From CAVPDG01 sp963702535 (GTDB lineage Bacteria > Chloroflexota > Anaerolineae > Anaerolineales > UBA4823): DNA of 64,000 nt. The DNA lies in NCBI GenBank assembly GCA_963702535.1, contig CAVPDG010000015.1:109798-173797 (forward strand), read 5' to 3'. This document shows, one piece after another, positions 1-9,668 of the stretch (positions within the stretch are counted from its first letter, which is position 1; every line of letters starts with the position of its first letter). The translations under genes were made by a program, and so were the position numbers. The notes under the pieces were generated by a model that was given only the letters and a program-made list of their open reading frames with translations, was not told the DNA's origin and did no database searches.

Positions 1-1055
1 TACGTCAGCCAGATGCACGTGCGCAAGCGCGGCAGCTCCAAGAGCTATTTCTCCACACCCACCCTGCTCTTCCACGCCGCCCTCGCCGCCTGGCGCCTGA
101 CCCTGGCTGCCATTCGGGTCCGGGCGGATATCATGCATGTCTGCAAGCCCCACCCGATGAACGGCGTCGCCGGCTGGATCGCCCACAAGCTCCGCGGCTG
201 CCAGCTCTGGCTGGATTGTGATGATTACGAAGCCGCCTCCGGGCGCTTCAACCGCCCCTACCAGCGTAAAGTCGTCGCCTGGTTTGAGCGCACCCTTCCC
301 CGTCACGCGTCTTCGTATCACCACCAACACCCATTTCATGCAGGGCAAGTTGGTCGACTGGGGCGTGGATCCCGCCCGCATCATTTACCTGCCCAACGGC
401 GTCGATCCGGAGCGATTTCCCTGCCCCATCCTCCTCCGAGCTGCACGCCCTGCGCAGCCAGCTTGGCATCCCCGATAATCCGCTGGTGCTTTACGTCGGC
501 AGTTTGAGCCTGCCCAGCCACCCGTTGCCGTTATTGATCGAAGCGTTCCGCATCGTCCTGGAGGGCAACCCAGCCGCCCGCCTGCTCATCGTCGGCGGCG
601 GCGAGGATTTCGCTGCGCTTCCATAAAGTCGTTGCAGAGCAGGGTCTTCTGCCCTTTGTCCGCCTGTGTGGTCGCCTTCCCGCCGCTCAGGTTGCCGCCT
701 ACTACCATCTTGCCGCCGCCTCCGTGGAGCCGGTCTACGACGATGACGCCGCCCGCGGTCGCTGCCCGCTCAAGCTCTTCGAATCCTGGGCTTGCTGGCG
801 CGCCATTCGTCAGCGCTGACGTAGGCGACAGGCGCTTATTGTTGGGAGACCCGCCAGCCGGCTTGCTCGCCCGCCCCGGCGACGCAGACTCCCTGGCGGA
901 TGCCATCCTCGAGCTCCTCGCCCATCCTGCCCTGGGTGAGCGCCTGAGGGAGCTCGGTCGCCAGCGCCTCCCGGATTACACCTGGCAGCGCCTGGCATCC
1001 GCTTTGCACAGCCGCCTACACATCCACATCCCCGGGCAAACCCGCTTCCCCGTGA
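1..1055 (+). CDS. Glycosyltransferase family 4/GT-B, partial at 5' end, frameshifted
   Basis: The reading frame is open from base 1, so the start lies outside the window. What remains is a GT-B glycosyltransferase: an N-terminal part with DCDDYE near 225, the linker region NGVDPERF near 395, then a GT1-type donor domain (LYVGSLSLP near 490, IVGGGED near 590, LKLFESWA near 770). The family transfers sugars from nucleotide sugars to lipid-linked or polysaccharide acceptors at the cytoplasmic membrane. Reading passes through at least four frames (shifts near 305, 430, 605 and 805, and one near 1030). I place the end at a TGA at 1053-1055, which overlaps a GTG start for the flippase; that boundary is inferred. 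It is the first gene of an exopolysaccharide cluster. Confidence 0.7.
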
Positions 1056-2325
1056 CCGCCAATCCCGCTGCTCTGAAGACCGACCGGCGCACGGTCGTCT
1101 CGAATATCATCACCCTCTTCCTGGGGTCTGCCATTGCCCAGGGTCTGACCGCCCTGCTGCTCATCCTTACCGCCCGCCAGCTCGGTCCAGAAGCCTACGG
1201 GCAGTACGCCAGCTCGATGGCGCTGGCGACCTCCCTTTCCATCGTTTTCAGCCTGGGTCTCAACCTCTGGCTGCTGCGCGCCGGTGGGCGTGAGCCCTCG
1301 CTCATCGGCAGCCTGCTCGGCTCCGTCCTTTCCGTCAAGATGCCCCTCGGTCTGGCATGGCTGCTCTTGATTTGGGTCATCGCCCCCCTCATAAAAACGG
1401 ATACCATGACCGCTGCCTTGATCGGCGTGGCAGCCTTGCTTGTCCTGGTCAACAACCTGTTCGATACCGTTCTGACCGCCTTCAAAGCCATCCTGCGCAA
1501 TCGCATCAACACCACCCTGGATGTGGCTTCAGAGCTGGCTCAGTTCCTGCTCACCCTGCTCCTCATCCGCTCTGGCGCCAGATCAGGCGGCTGATTTTAT
1601 CGAAGTTCGCGCCCTGGTCTTCGCCGTCGCCCTGCTCGCTGCTCTCGGCGTCGCCGGATACCTGCTCCAGATCAGACCCTCCCTGCGTACTGCCCGGCTC
1701 GCCTTGCGCCAATCGCCGCCCTACGCCGCCTCCGAGCTTCTTTCCTGGATGTTCATGCGCGTCGACCTGCTCATCATCGCCCTGCGCCTGGATAAATACT
1801 CCGCAGGTATTTACTCCTCCGCGGAGAGCATCCTGAACGCCTTGTTCCTTATCCCCAACACGGTCAGTTTCGTGATTGTCCCCGTTCTGAGCAGCCTGTT
1901 CACTTCGGACGTCCCGCAGCGCCTGGCGCACCGCCTGGCGTTCGCTTGCTCGTCCTGGCGCTGATCGGGCTTGGGTTTGTTCCTGACTTCTCTTGCTCGG
2001 CGCATCCCTGGTTACCCTCATCCTCGGTCCCGCGTACGCTGAGACAGGCGCCATCCTTCAGGTGCTGAGCGTCGTCATCCTCTTCCATTCGGTCAGCTAT
2101 GGGCTGGGCGCCATCCTCGTCGCCACCAACCAGCAGGCGCCTCGCTCCGCCGTGCAGTTCGTTTCCGTTATAATCAACATCGTCCTCAACCTGCTGATCA
2201 TCGACCGCTTCGGGATTTATGGTGTGGCGGTGGTCTATACCATCACCGAGATCGTCTTGATCTGCGGCTACGGCTGGCTGGTGCTGCGCACCTGGCGCAG
2301 CCGGGTTGGACTATCCTTGCCTTAA
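1052..2325 (+). CDS. Polysaccharide/oligosaccharide flippase (Wzx/MATE-like), frameshifted
   Basis: A multipass membrane protein of about 420 residues once shifts near 1575 and 1950 are repaired. The N-terminal part has the usual pattern of this superfamily: a first helix (NIITLFLGSAIAQG) followed by ARQLGPEAYGQYA, which matches the 'lGpe.yG.ya' signature of Wzx-like exporters. Further paired helices follow, ending with GPAYAETGAILQVLS and the VVYTITEIVLICGYGWLVL helix. The family flips lipid-linked oligosaccharide units across the cytoplasmic membrane. In the sequence as given the frame is continuous with the end of the glycosyltransferase; I infer separate genes with a GTGA overlap at 1052. 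The pyruvyl-transferase-like gene follows 12 bases after its stop. Confidence 0.75.
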
Positions 2326-2337
2326 GGGATCTGGGCT

Positions 2338-3625
2338 ATGCCCGCCAACATCCTGCTTCTCAACGTCCACTCCTACTGCAACGCCGGTGACGCCGCCCTC
2401 ACCGAGGTCGCACTGCAAGAGCTCCGCCGAAACTTCCCCGGCTGCAAACATCACCATCATGATCAACGACCCGCCCAGCTACCCTGGCGCAGAGCCGGTG
2501 GTCATCTCCTTGACCCATTGGGTGAAGATGAGCCGCCACTGGCGCATTCTCCGCCTGGCAAAGGCGGTCTTCACCACCCTGGTTTACGTGCTCAGCTACC
2601 GGCGCTCCGGCAAGCCGCTGGATATGCCTCGGCTCTCCCGAGCTGACCGTCTCCCTTGCCGCCCTGGTCAGCTCCGACCTCGTAGTCTGCACGCCCGGCG
2701 GCTACATTCGCAGCTCCGGTTTAGGCACCACGCTCTTCATGATCACCTGGATGATGTTCCTTGCCCTGCTGGCTGGCAAGCCCCTCTATTACCTGCCGCA
2801 GTCCTTCGGTCCGCTGAAGCGCCGCTGGGAGGTGTGGATCATCCGTAGCCTTCTCTCGCGCGCCCGCCTGGTCATGGCGCGCGAGCCGCTCTCTTACCAG
2901 AACCTCCTGGATTGGGGCATCCCCGCCGAGCGTTGCCGCCTCTTCCCGGACCTGGCTTTTGCCTTCGATTCGGATCCCGCTGAGCAAGGTCGTCTCTGGC
3001 TGCGCCCATGGGCGTCGATCCCCAGGCGGACAGCCGTTCATGGGCGTGACGGTCATGAACTGGGGCGCGCAGAACCGCAGCTTCGCCGGGCAGCCGCAGT
3101 ACGAGCGCGCCGTAGCCGCCGCCGCCCGCGATTTCGTCCGCCGCACGCAGGGCAAGGTCTTCTTGCTGCCGCAGTGCTGGGGTCCATCCACCATCGAAGA
3201 TGACCGCGTTCCCGCCCGCCGCGTGGCAAAGCTGCTCTCCGACCTGGGCGACGCGGTGATCCTGGTCGAGCACCCCCTGCCCCCAGCACGCCTGAAGAGC
3301 GTTTTCGGGCAGATGGACGTGTTCCTCGGCACGCGCATGCACTCCAACATCTTCAGCCTCTCGCAGAATGTCCCCCTCGTCGCCATCCAGTACAACCACA
3401 AGACAGCCGGCATCGCCCGCATGGCGGGCATCGAGCAATGGGTCGTCGATATCAACCGCATCAATGATCAGGTATTGGTGAATAAGATGGACCGTCTCTG
3501 GGCTGAGCGCGAGCAGGTCCGCGGGCAGCTCAGCGTTATTATTCCCGAGCTGCAACTGAGAAGCCCTGGAGCCAGCCGCGCTCCTGGCAAGCGATTACGC
3601 TCTGCTCGTCCGCGGAGACGGCTGA
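2338..3625 (+). CDS. Polysaccharide pyruvyl transferase family protein, frameshifted
   Basis: About 425 residues after repair of shifts near 2430, 2630, 2990 and 3560. The start LLLNVHSYCNAGDAALTE is the typical opening of PF04230 (n.h..N.GDaal). A central stretch contains VVCTPGGYI and LPQSFGPL, and the C-terminal half has LLPQCWGPSTIEDD, HPLPPARL, GTRMHSNIFSL and AIQYNHK, all family hallmarks (the TRMHS segment is strongly conserved). Members add pyruvate ketals to exopolysaccharide sugars or transfer sugars in related pathways; the exact acceptor cannot be told. A purine-rich AAGGGA lies upstream of ATG 2338. The stop TGA at 3623-3625 overlaps the ATG of the next gene, which suggests translational coupling inside the polysaccharide operon. 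Confidence 0.8.
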
Positions 3626-4831
3626 TGCCCGAGCGCCTGCGCGTCGCCCAGCTTGTCTATTCGCTGGATATCGAAGCCGGCGGTGGGGTCACGCGCACCG
3701 CCCTCGAGATGGTCAAAAAGCTCGATCCCGCCCGCTTCGACGCTCAGCCTGGTCAGCCTGGGCTATCCCGGTCCGCATCCCGAAACCGGTCTGGTCGCTG
3801 CCCTCCAGGCGCAGGGCATCCGGGTCTTCGAGCCGCCTGGCTGGGATGTGCGCCACCCCTACCGCAGCTTCTACCGCTCCCTGCTCGCCCTGCGCGGCGA
3901 GCTCATCCGCCGCCCGGTCGATCTGCTCCATAGCCACTCCGAGTTCAGCGATATCAGCGCCATCGCCTTGAGGCTTTTGGGCAATCCGGCGCTGCTCCTG
4001 CGCACCGTGCATTACCCCTACAGGGACGAATGGAAGGGTCGCCCGCTACGCCGCTGGCTGCTGACCGGCATCCTCTACCCGCTGCTCTTCGCTGGAGAGG
4101 TGGCTGTCAACCAGGTCAATGCCGCCCGCCTGGACCGGCGCCTGGCCGCCCGCCTGCTCAAGCGCCGGGCGCGCTGCATCCATTCCGCCATCCAGCTCGA
4201 AAGGTTTGCCCAGCCTCGCCGCCCGGGAGTAGACATACGCCGCGAACTGGGCATTCCCCCAGACGCCTGCGTGGTTGGGACGGTCGGTCGCCTGGCGCAG
4301 CAGAAGGGTTACAGCGTTTTGCTCGCAGCCGCAGCCGAGGCTTTAGCACGCCGCCCCGCTTTGTTCTTTCTCGTCGTCGGCGATGGTCCGCAGGCGCAGG
4401 CGCTCAGGCAGGAGGCTGACCAGCTGGGTATCTCGTCCCGCGTGCTCTTCACAGGTGGGCGCACGGATGTCGAGGACCTGCTCGCGGGTATGGACCTGTT
4501 CGTCTCTTCTTCTTTGTGGGAGGGTCTGCCTGCCGTAGTCCTGGAGGCGATGGCGAGCGGCGTGCCGGTCATCGCCACGCGGATCCCCGGCACGCTGGAG
4601 GTGGTCACGCACGGCGTGGATGGCTGGCTCGTCCCGCCCGGCGAAGCTCAGCCGCTGGCAGAAGCCATCCTGCTGCTCTTAAGCGATCGCTCGCTGAGAG
4701 CAGCGCTGGTCGATCAAGGTCGCTTGCGCGTTCAGGATTTCTCGATGGATAGCCTGGTGAGCAGCTATGCAACCCTCTACCAGGAGCTCTGCTTACGGCG
4801 TTGGGGTGATAGTGGCAGGGGCAGCCGTTGA
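3625..4831 (+). CDS. Glycosyltransferase family 4 (GT-B), one frameshift
   Basis: A complete GT4-type glycosyltransferase of about 400 residues. ATG 3625 overlaps the previous stop. A one-base shift near 3745 separates the first 40 residues (RVAQLVYSLDIEAGGGVTR) from the rest. The donor domain shows GTVGRLAQQKG near 4275, VVGDGPQAQAL near 4375, FTGGRTDVEDLLAGMDLFV near 4450 and the EX7E-like SSLWEGLPAVVLEAMASG segment near 4510, which binds the nucleotide sugar. The product probably adds a hexose to the growing lipid-linked unit made by this cluster. Its last 39 bases overlap the 3' end of the convergent lipoprotein gene. Confidence 0.85.
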
Positions 4832-5278
4832 TCCTATCTCCAGGCTGGTCGCAATGGTGCCCACATCCAGCACTTCGCCCGCCTGGGTGCTCCAAACCTT
4901 CGGCTTGCCTTCCTCGGTTTGCACAATCTTGTACACGTCGAACACGTCGCCCACCACCACCACGTAGCCGATGGGCGGTATGTTCTCCATGATGAAGTAA
5001 CCATTGGCGTCGGTCGTCGCCCCGGGGCTGAAGTAGCTATCCAATACGTAGGCGCCATCATCACCGCTCCCGTAAACCTCTGCCAGACGGATGATCGTGT
5101 TTGCCAGCGGCGCCTGTGTGCCTTCATCCACCGCCCGCCCGATCACGGTCGCTTTGTCCTTCTCCGGCAGGTTGGGCGGCGTCACTTTGGGCGCTTCGGT
5201 CGTCGTTGTTGCCATGGAGCAGGCTGCCAGGAGTAAAGCCGGCAGCAAGGTGACCACTTTCAGGAATCTGTTCTTCAT
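4793..5278 (-). CDS. Small lipoprotein with carboxypeptidase-regulatory-like fold
   Basis: 161 residues from ATG 5278, preceded by GGAGAA. The N-terminus is a lipoprotein signal: basic MKNRFLK, a hydrophobic stretch and the lipobox LLAAC with the cysteine near residue 19. Residues 40-135 (VIGRAVDEGTQAPLANTIIRL, then TTDANGYFIMENIPP) follow the pattern of a carboxypeptidase-regulatory-like Ig/beta-sandwich domain, common in surface proteins. The tail is rich in Thr, Pro and Ala. It probably sits at the outer face of the membrane. No enzymatic motif is visible. A candidate sigma-70-type promoter lies at 5320-5348. The gene is convergent with, and slightly overlaps, the glycosyltransferase. Confidence 0.75.
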   Translation of the reverse strand: MKNRFLKVVTLLPALLLAACSMATTTTEAPKVTPPNLPEKDKATVIGRAVDEGTQAPLANTIIRLAEVYGSGDDGAYVLDSYFSPGATTDANGYFIMENIPPIGYVVVVGDVFDVYKIVQTEEGKPKVWSTQAGEVLDVGTIATSLEIGSTAAPATITPTP

Positions 5279-5319
5279 CCGCGTTCTCCGCTTAGAGGAT
5301 CGGCTCGATCTGCATGCCA

Positions 5320-5348
5320 ATACTACCCGAGATGCGTGAAAATATCAA
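5320..5348 (-). promoter_or_regulatory. Candidate promoter of the lipoprotein gene
   Basis: On the minus strand TTGATA (5343-5348) and TAGTAT (5320-5325) are separated by 17 bases. This fits a sigma-70 type promoter and would start transcription near 5313, about 35 bases before the ATG at 5278. Confidence 0.5.
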
Positions 5349-5359
5349 TAACCCGCTTC

Positions 5360-5372
5360 TTGAGTTACTCAA
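5360..5372. promoter_or_regulatory. Short perfect palindrome between divergent genes
   Basis: TTGAGTTACTCAA is a 6+1+6 perfect inverted repeat. It lies about 12 bases upstream of the minus-strand -35 box and about 60 bases upstream of the plus-strand -35 candidate. It could be an operator shared by the divergent lipoprotein and secreted-protein genes, but a 6-bp arm can arise by chance. Confidence 0.3.
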
Positions 5373-5430
5373 ATTAACCCATAAGCATTATTGAATTCCA
5401 CCCCCCTTGCGCGTAGAATACGATTGCACG

Positions 5431-5457
5431 TTGACAACGGCACGCAATCTATTTAAT
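5431..5457 (+). promoter_or_regulatory. Candidate promoter of the secreted-protein gene
   Basis: A consensus TTGACA at 5431-5436 is followed after 15 bases by TTTAAT (5452-5457). A 17-base spacer to TAATTC is an alternative. A perfect AGGAGG ribosome site follows at 5465-5470, seven bases before the ATG at 5477. Confidence 0.45.
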
Positions 5458-5476
5458 TCCAATCAGGAGGTCCCGC

Positions 5477-6909
5477 ATGAAAGTTCGTCTGATCACTGCA
5501 ATCACCATCCTGGCGCTGCTGCTCATGGCAACGCCCCCCTCTGGCGCGCTGGCTGGCGCCTATGAGACATCCTTCGTCACATCCATCACCTATCAGAACG
5601 CCGACACGGCTGCCACCACCAACCTGCGCATCTATTTCTACGATTCGCCCTCCGACACCACCCCCATCGAGATCATCCGCCCCAACCTCAACGCCGGGGC
5701 GAGCACCTCGCTCTTCATCGGGGGTCTCTCGGAGATCAGCCCCGGCTTCCGCGGCACCGCTGTCCTGGCTTCGGATAAGCGCATGATCGCCACCCTGGTC
5801 CAGCTCCCGCAGAACTCGACCACGGTCAAGGTCCGCCCGCTCTCCAACGGCTTCGCCGCTGGCTCGGCCAACAGCCTGATCGCCAGCGTGCTCAAGAACC
5901 AGTTTACTGCGCAGCAGTACACCATCTTCTCCGTGCAGAACGCCGGCACCTCCGCCACCGACGTGGCGATCAAGTTCTACAACACCGCCAACCCGCCCGT
6001 CCTGGTGCACACCATCAACACCAACCTGCAGCCCGGCGCCGGCTACTTCGTCAATACCGGCGATGTCGCCGCCCTGGGCAGCGGCTTCAACGGCTCGGTC
6101 GTCATCGAATCCACCGGCGGCTCGATCATCTCCTCCGCCATGGAGCTGGACTCCAACGGCGTCGGCGGCAAGGCGTTCGAGGGGCTTGGGGCGGGCGCAA
6201 CCACCTTCTACATGCCTTCCGCCTTGTGCAAATTCAGGGTATCTGGGCAAGCAACAGAACACCTTCTACGCCATCCAGAACACCAGCCTGACCACGCCCA
6301 CCACTGTGACGGTGACTTATACACCAGGTGGGTACACACAGACCAGCCCACAGCATCGGTCCCGGCGCCAAGTTCAGCTTCACCACCTGCAGCGCCTCGG
6401 GAATACCACAGTCCAATTTCAATGGCTCCGCCGTCGTCACCAGCTCGGCGACGCCCATCATCGCCCTGGGTAAAGCCTCCGGCGGCGGGCTCTCCACCGC
6501 CTTCGTCGGCTTCACCAGCGGCTCAGCCAAGATCGGACTGCCTTACGTCCGCTGGTCCGAGACCCAGTTCACCACCGGCGCCCGCCAGCGCACCAACATC
6601 GCCATCCAGAATGTCGGCGGTCGCGATCGGCGGCAATATCCTGGTCAAGTACATCGACCCCAACGGCACCGTGGTCGGCACGCATACCATCGCTGGTCTC
6701 GGCGCTGGTGCAGAAAGCCAGCTCCAATCCCACGATGGCGACCCCCACGCCTGCCTGAGTTCGGCTACTTCGGCTCGGTCACCGGCGGCGGCGTGGTCAT
6801 CGAAGCCCCGGCTGGCAGCCAGCTCGTCGCCATCGCCCGTGTCACTTCCCAGGTCGTCGCTACCGGATTGCGCGCCTCCGAAGACTATAACGGCATGGCG
6901 ATCCCATAA
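5477..6909 (+). CDS. Secreted repeat protein of unknown function, frameshifted
   Basis: About 475 residues after repair of roughly five shifts between 6230 and 6760. A clear Sec signal peptide (MKVRLITAITILALLLMATPP, cleavage near ALA-GA) precedes a Ser/Thr/Gly-rich mature part. The mature part is a tandem of similar units of about 110-120 residues, each with a pattern like 'tt.i.iqN.gt..t.v.v.y.....g......t..l..G....' and an Ala-Gly-Ser linker, for example TIFSVQNAGTSATDVAIKFY and TFYAIQNTSLTTPTTVTVTY. This is beta-sandwich-like and typical of secreted surface proteins in this lineage. No catalytic motif is visible. It has an ideal AGGAGG site and ends just before a strong terminator. I do not recognise a named family. 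Confidence 0.7.
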
Positions 6910-6934
6910 GCCTGCACACCGTTTTGTTATCGAG

Positions 6935-6965
6935 CGAGGGAGATCAACCGATCTCCCTCGTTTTT
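6935..6965 (+). terminator. Rho-independent terminator after the secreted protein
   Basis: A perfect 11-bp stem, CGAGGGAGATC (6935-6945) with GATCTCCCTCG (6950-6960), has a four-base loop AACC and is followed by TTTTT. It lies 25 bases after the stop at 6909. Confidence 0.9.
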
Positions 6966-6993
6966 GATCCCATCCTGAGGTCGCGTTTATAAT
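6964..6993 (+). promoter_or_regulatory. Candidate promoter giving a leaderless sulfotransferase mRNA
   Basis: TTGATC (6964-6969), 18-base spacer, then a consensus TATAAT (6988-6993). Only seven bases separate this -10 box from the ATG at 7001, so transcription would begin at or next to the start codon. No Shine-Dalgarno sequence is present. The -35 box overlaps the T tract of the preceding terminator. Confidence 0.5.
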
Positions 6994-7000
6994 AGCTGCC

Positions 7001-7816
7001 ATGGCAGCATCTTCCACCCAAAAGCTCATCGCCGGACAGCGCCGGCTACGCCGTGAGCTCGAGAAGCGCCTGCGCGGCTATTTCTCGGAAGCGGCTCTCT
7101 ACGCTTCCTTCCCCTTCCAGCGCAAATCAGAGCCTGAGACGCGCTTTGTCATCTTCTGCTACCAGCGCACCGGCAGCACCTTGCTCGTGGACCTGCTCGC
7201 TTCCCACCCCCTCATCCGCTGCCAGGGCGAGCTGCTCCTCAACCGCCTCGCCAGCCCCCGGCGTTACCTCGCCTGCCAGGCAGCTATCACCTCCCGCCCG
7301 GCTTTCGGTTTCAAGCTCCAGCCCCATCACTTCACTTACCAGGGCATTCGAGACCCCGCGGAATTCGTCGCCTGGCTGGATCGTTCCGGCTACCGCATCC
7401 TCAAGCTCAGCCGCCAGCAACGTTCTTCCGCGCTGCCCTATCTCTTATATTACGCCGTCAGCACCGGCACGTTCCACCAGGTGGGCGGGACTGCTGGAGC
7501 AGGACCCGTCAAGCTCGCCATCGATCCCCGCGAGCTGCTGTCCAGGATCGAGTGGATCGAGCAATCCGCTTCGCTGTTGGACCGTTATACCGCAGGCTTG
7601 CCCGGCCTGGAGCTGAATTATGAAGCAACACCTCATGCAGAGCGCCAACAGCAAGCCACCGTCGACCGCATCTGCGATTGGCTCGGTTTGCCCCACGCCC
7701 CGGTAGCTTCGAAATTCGTCAAGATGATGCCCCAGGATATCTCTCAGTTCATCCAGAACGCTGCCGAAATCGAAGCCTTTATTCGCCGAACAAAATATGC
7801 CGGGCTGTGGACTTAG
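7001..7816 (+). CDS. Stf0-like sulfotransferase
   Basis: 271 residues, intact. Residues 47-60 (FVIFCYQRTGSTLL) form the 5'-phosphosulfate-binding loop of PAPS-dependent sulfotransferases; the RTGST form is typical of the Stf0 group, and the following SHPLIRCQGELL fits the same family. A second conserved region near residue 180 (ELLSRIEWIEQSASLLDRY) and LNYEATPHAERQQ near 205 match the C-terminal half of these proteins. They transfer sulfate from PAPS to a sugar, lipid or glycan hydroxyl in the cytoplasm. Its position beside exopolysaccharide genes suggests a glycan or glycolipid acceptor, but the substrate is unknown. It has its own promoter. Confidence 0.8.
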   Translation: MAASSTQKLIAGQRRLRRELEKRLRGYFSEAALYASFPFQRKSEPETRFVIFCYQRTGSTLLVDLLASHPLIRCQGELLLNRLASPRRYLACQAAITSRPAFGFKLQPHHFTYQGIRDPAEFVAWLDRSGYRILKLSRQQRSSALPYLLYYAVSTGTFHQVGGTAGAGPVKLAIDPRELLSRIEWIEQSASLLDRYTAGLPGLELNYEATPHAERQQQATVDRICDWLGLPHAPVASKFVKMMPQDISQFIQNAAEIEAFIRRTKYAGLWT

Positions 7817-7861
7817 CAGACCACGCCCGTCTGCAATGCACAAGCAACTTCGAAGATCCAT

Positions 7862-9522
7862 TTATCGTTGCATGACCGGCAAATAGACGACGAACTGCGC
7901 CTCGTAAGCGCCCATATCGACGATGGGTGGGGTACCCAAACCCGTATCGGGTAACGAGGCCATGTCGATGAAACGCGGGTAACCTCCCAGGTCGGAGAGC
8001 ACGCCGGACGGAACGGCGCTATTATCCCCGGCGTCGATGGCGGGGGAGGTGAGCTGCAGGCGCAGGTCGCCGTAGTCATCGTCCGCCGTGCCCCAATTTC
8101 CATCCGCGCCGGGGGAGGGGCTGCGCCAGAATAATGGGTCCAGGTTGATATTGCCTGTCCCAGCATACCCGCCCTGGACGTCGCTGTAGGTGACAACCGG
8201 CGTGCTGGTAGAGTTATCGATCTGGTTTGCGACCGGCGTGTTGCCCCACACGATGGTGTTTGCCAGCGTGGGATTGCTGCCGTTATTGTACATCCCGCCG
8301 CCACTATGTGCTGGCCGTGTTGCCGCTGAAGGTCACGTTTGCCAGCAGCGGGCTGCTGTTTTGGTTGTACATCCCGCCGCCGTTATCGGCCGCGTTGCTG
8401 CTGAAGGTTACGTTCGTCAGCGTGGGACTGCTGCCGCTGTTCAACATCCCTCCCCCATAATCTGCTGTGTTGCCGCTGAAGGTCACGCTCGCCAGCGTGG
8501 CGTTGCTGCCGTTGCCGTTATACATCCCACCGCCAACCATCGTCGCCGTGTTGCCGGTGAGCGTCACGCCCGCCAGCGTGGGGCTGCTATAATCGTTGCA
8601 GATACCACCGCCATAGGCGCCTGCAGTGTTGCCGGAGAAGCTCACGCTGGTCAGCGTGGGGCTGCTGTTGCCGCTGTTATACATCCCGCCGCCCCAATTC
8701 GTCGCCGCGTTGCCGCTGAAGGTCACGTATGCCAGCGTGGGGATGCTATGGTAGTTGGACATCCCGCCGCCAGCCATAGCTGTGTTACCGGAAAAGGTCA
8801 CGTTTGCCAGCGATGGGATTGCTGCTGTCGTAGTTGTAAATCCCACCACCGATGGCAGTTGCCGTGTTCCCGCTGAAGGTCACATTGACCAGGGATGGGC
8901 TGCTGCTGTTATCGTTGAACATCCCGCCGCCATAGATCGCCGTGTTGCTGGAGAAAATCGCGTTGGCGATGCTCGGGCTGCCGCCATAGTTGTACATCCC
9001 ACCGCCCCGATTATGCGGATCAGCGCCGTTGGCATTGCCACCGGCGACGGTGAATCCGTCCAAAAGTGCTGTCCTATCTCCCCCGCTGCCGGTGACCACA
9101 TGGTAGCTATTGTCAGCGTTATTCCCTGCTGCGCCGATATCCCCGCTGAGGGTTGTGACCTGCGTCACCCAGTTGCGCTGCTCGCGGAGGCTCTCCGTGC
9201 CATTAAAGCCGCCGTACAGGGAAACACCGCTCTTCAAAGTAAAAGTCGCCGTGCGGTCTGAGCCTGTGGTGGGTTTATAAGTCCCCGCCTGGACCCAGAG
9301 CTCGTCGCCGGGGACGGCGGCGCCAAGCGCAGTCTGTAGCTCGCAGGCGTTTACCCAGGAGGTGATGCAGCTTCCGTTGCCGCCTGGACTGACATACAGG
9401 ATCTGATCAGCCGGGGATCGTGGCCCGTCTCTCCCTTCCTGAACAAATGCGCCGGGCAGGGAGATGAAGCCGTACTGGATGAGCAAGACGATGATGATGA
9501 GGCTGTAAAGGTACTTCATCAT
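7862..9522 (-). CDS. Pmp-like/choice-of-anchor-Q repeat surface protein, two frameshifts
   Basis: About 550 residues after repair near 8815 and 8305. ATG 9522 is preceded by GGAAAGAGAAG and a signal peptide follows (LYSLIIIVLLIQYGFISLPGA). Residues 40-160 resemble the start of right-handed beta-helix proteins (ILYVSPGGNGS, AVPGDELWVQAGTY, FNGTESLREQRNW). Then come about ten repeats of roughly 25 residues built as GGGMYN-x-SPTLxNVTFSGNTA, the polymorphic-outer-membrane-protein type of beta-helix rung. The C-terminal part (DPLFW, LTSPAIDAGDN, DMGAYEAQ) is the pattern seen at the end of 'choice-of-anchor Q' proteins, and the very end is FVVYLPVMQR. A secreted adhesin or structural surface protein is likely; no enzyme activity is evident. 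Confidence 0.8.
8300..9010 (-). repeat. Degenerate tandem repeat coding for beta-helix rungs
   Basis: About ten coding repeats of roughly 72-81 bases. Each encodes a GGG(M/I)xN turn and an FSGNTA-type strand. Copies differ at many positions, so this is a protein repeat and not a CRISPR or satellite array. One of the two frameshifts of the gene lies inside it near 8815. Confidence 0.8.
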
Positions 9523-9668
9523 GATAGCTTCTCTTTCCAGGCGTTAACCTGACTTTGTGTTCGTAATTCTCTTCCGCGCAGGATCTGCGCGGCAATGTTA
9601 TCCAGTAAGTGTGGGCAGGGCTCTTCCAACCCTTTATCCCATTACGATTTTCCTGGATAGCAGTCCCA

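Noticed and set aside
5453..6262. 269-codon open frame on the minus strand opposite the secreted protein
   Set aside because: It is Gly/Asp/Arg-rich mirror coding of a GC-rich gene that has a signal peptide, AGGAGG and a terminator on the plus strand.
8190..8876. 228-codon plus-strand frame opposite the Pmp repeats
   Set aside because: Its repeats are the antisense of the beta-helix rungs; no ribosome site or homology pattern.
8300..9010. Possible CRISPR-like or satellite repeat
   Set aside because: Units vary in length and sequence and keep a protein pattern; no constant repeat with unique spacers.
9574..9592. Hairpin CCGCGCAG/CTGCGCGG as a terminator
   Set aside because: No T tract on either strand; it lies in a leader region upstream of the Pmp-like gene and downstream of nothing on the plus strand.
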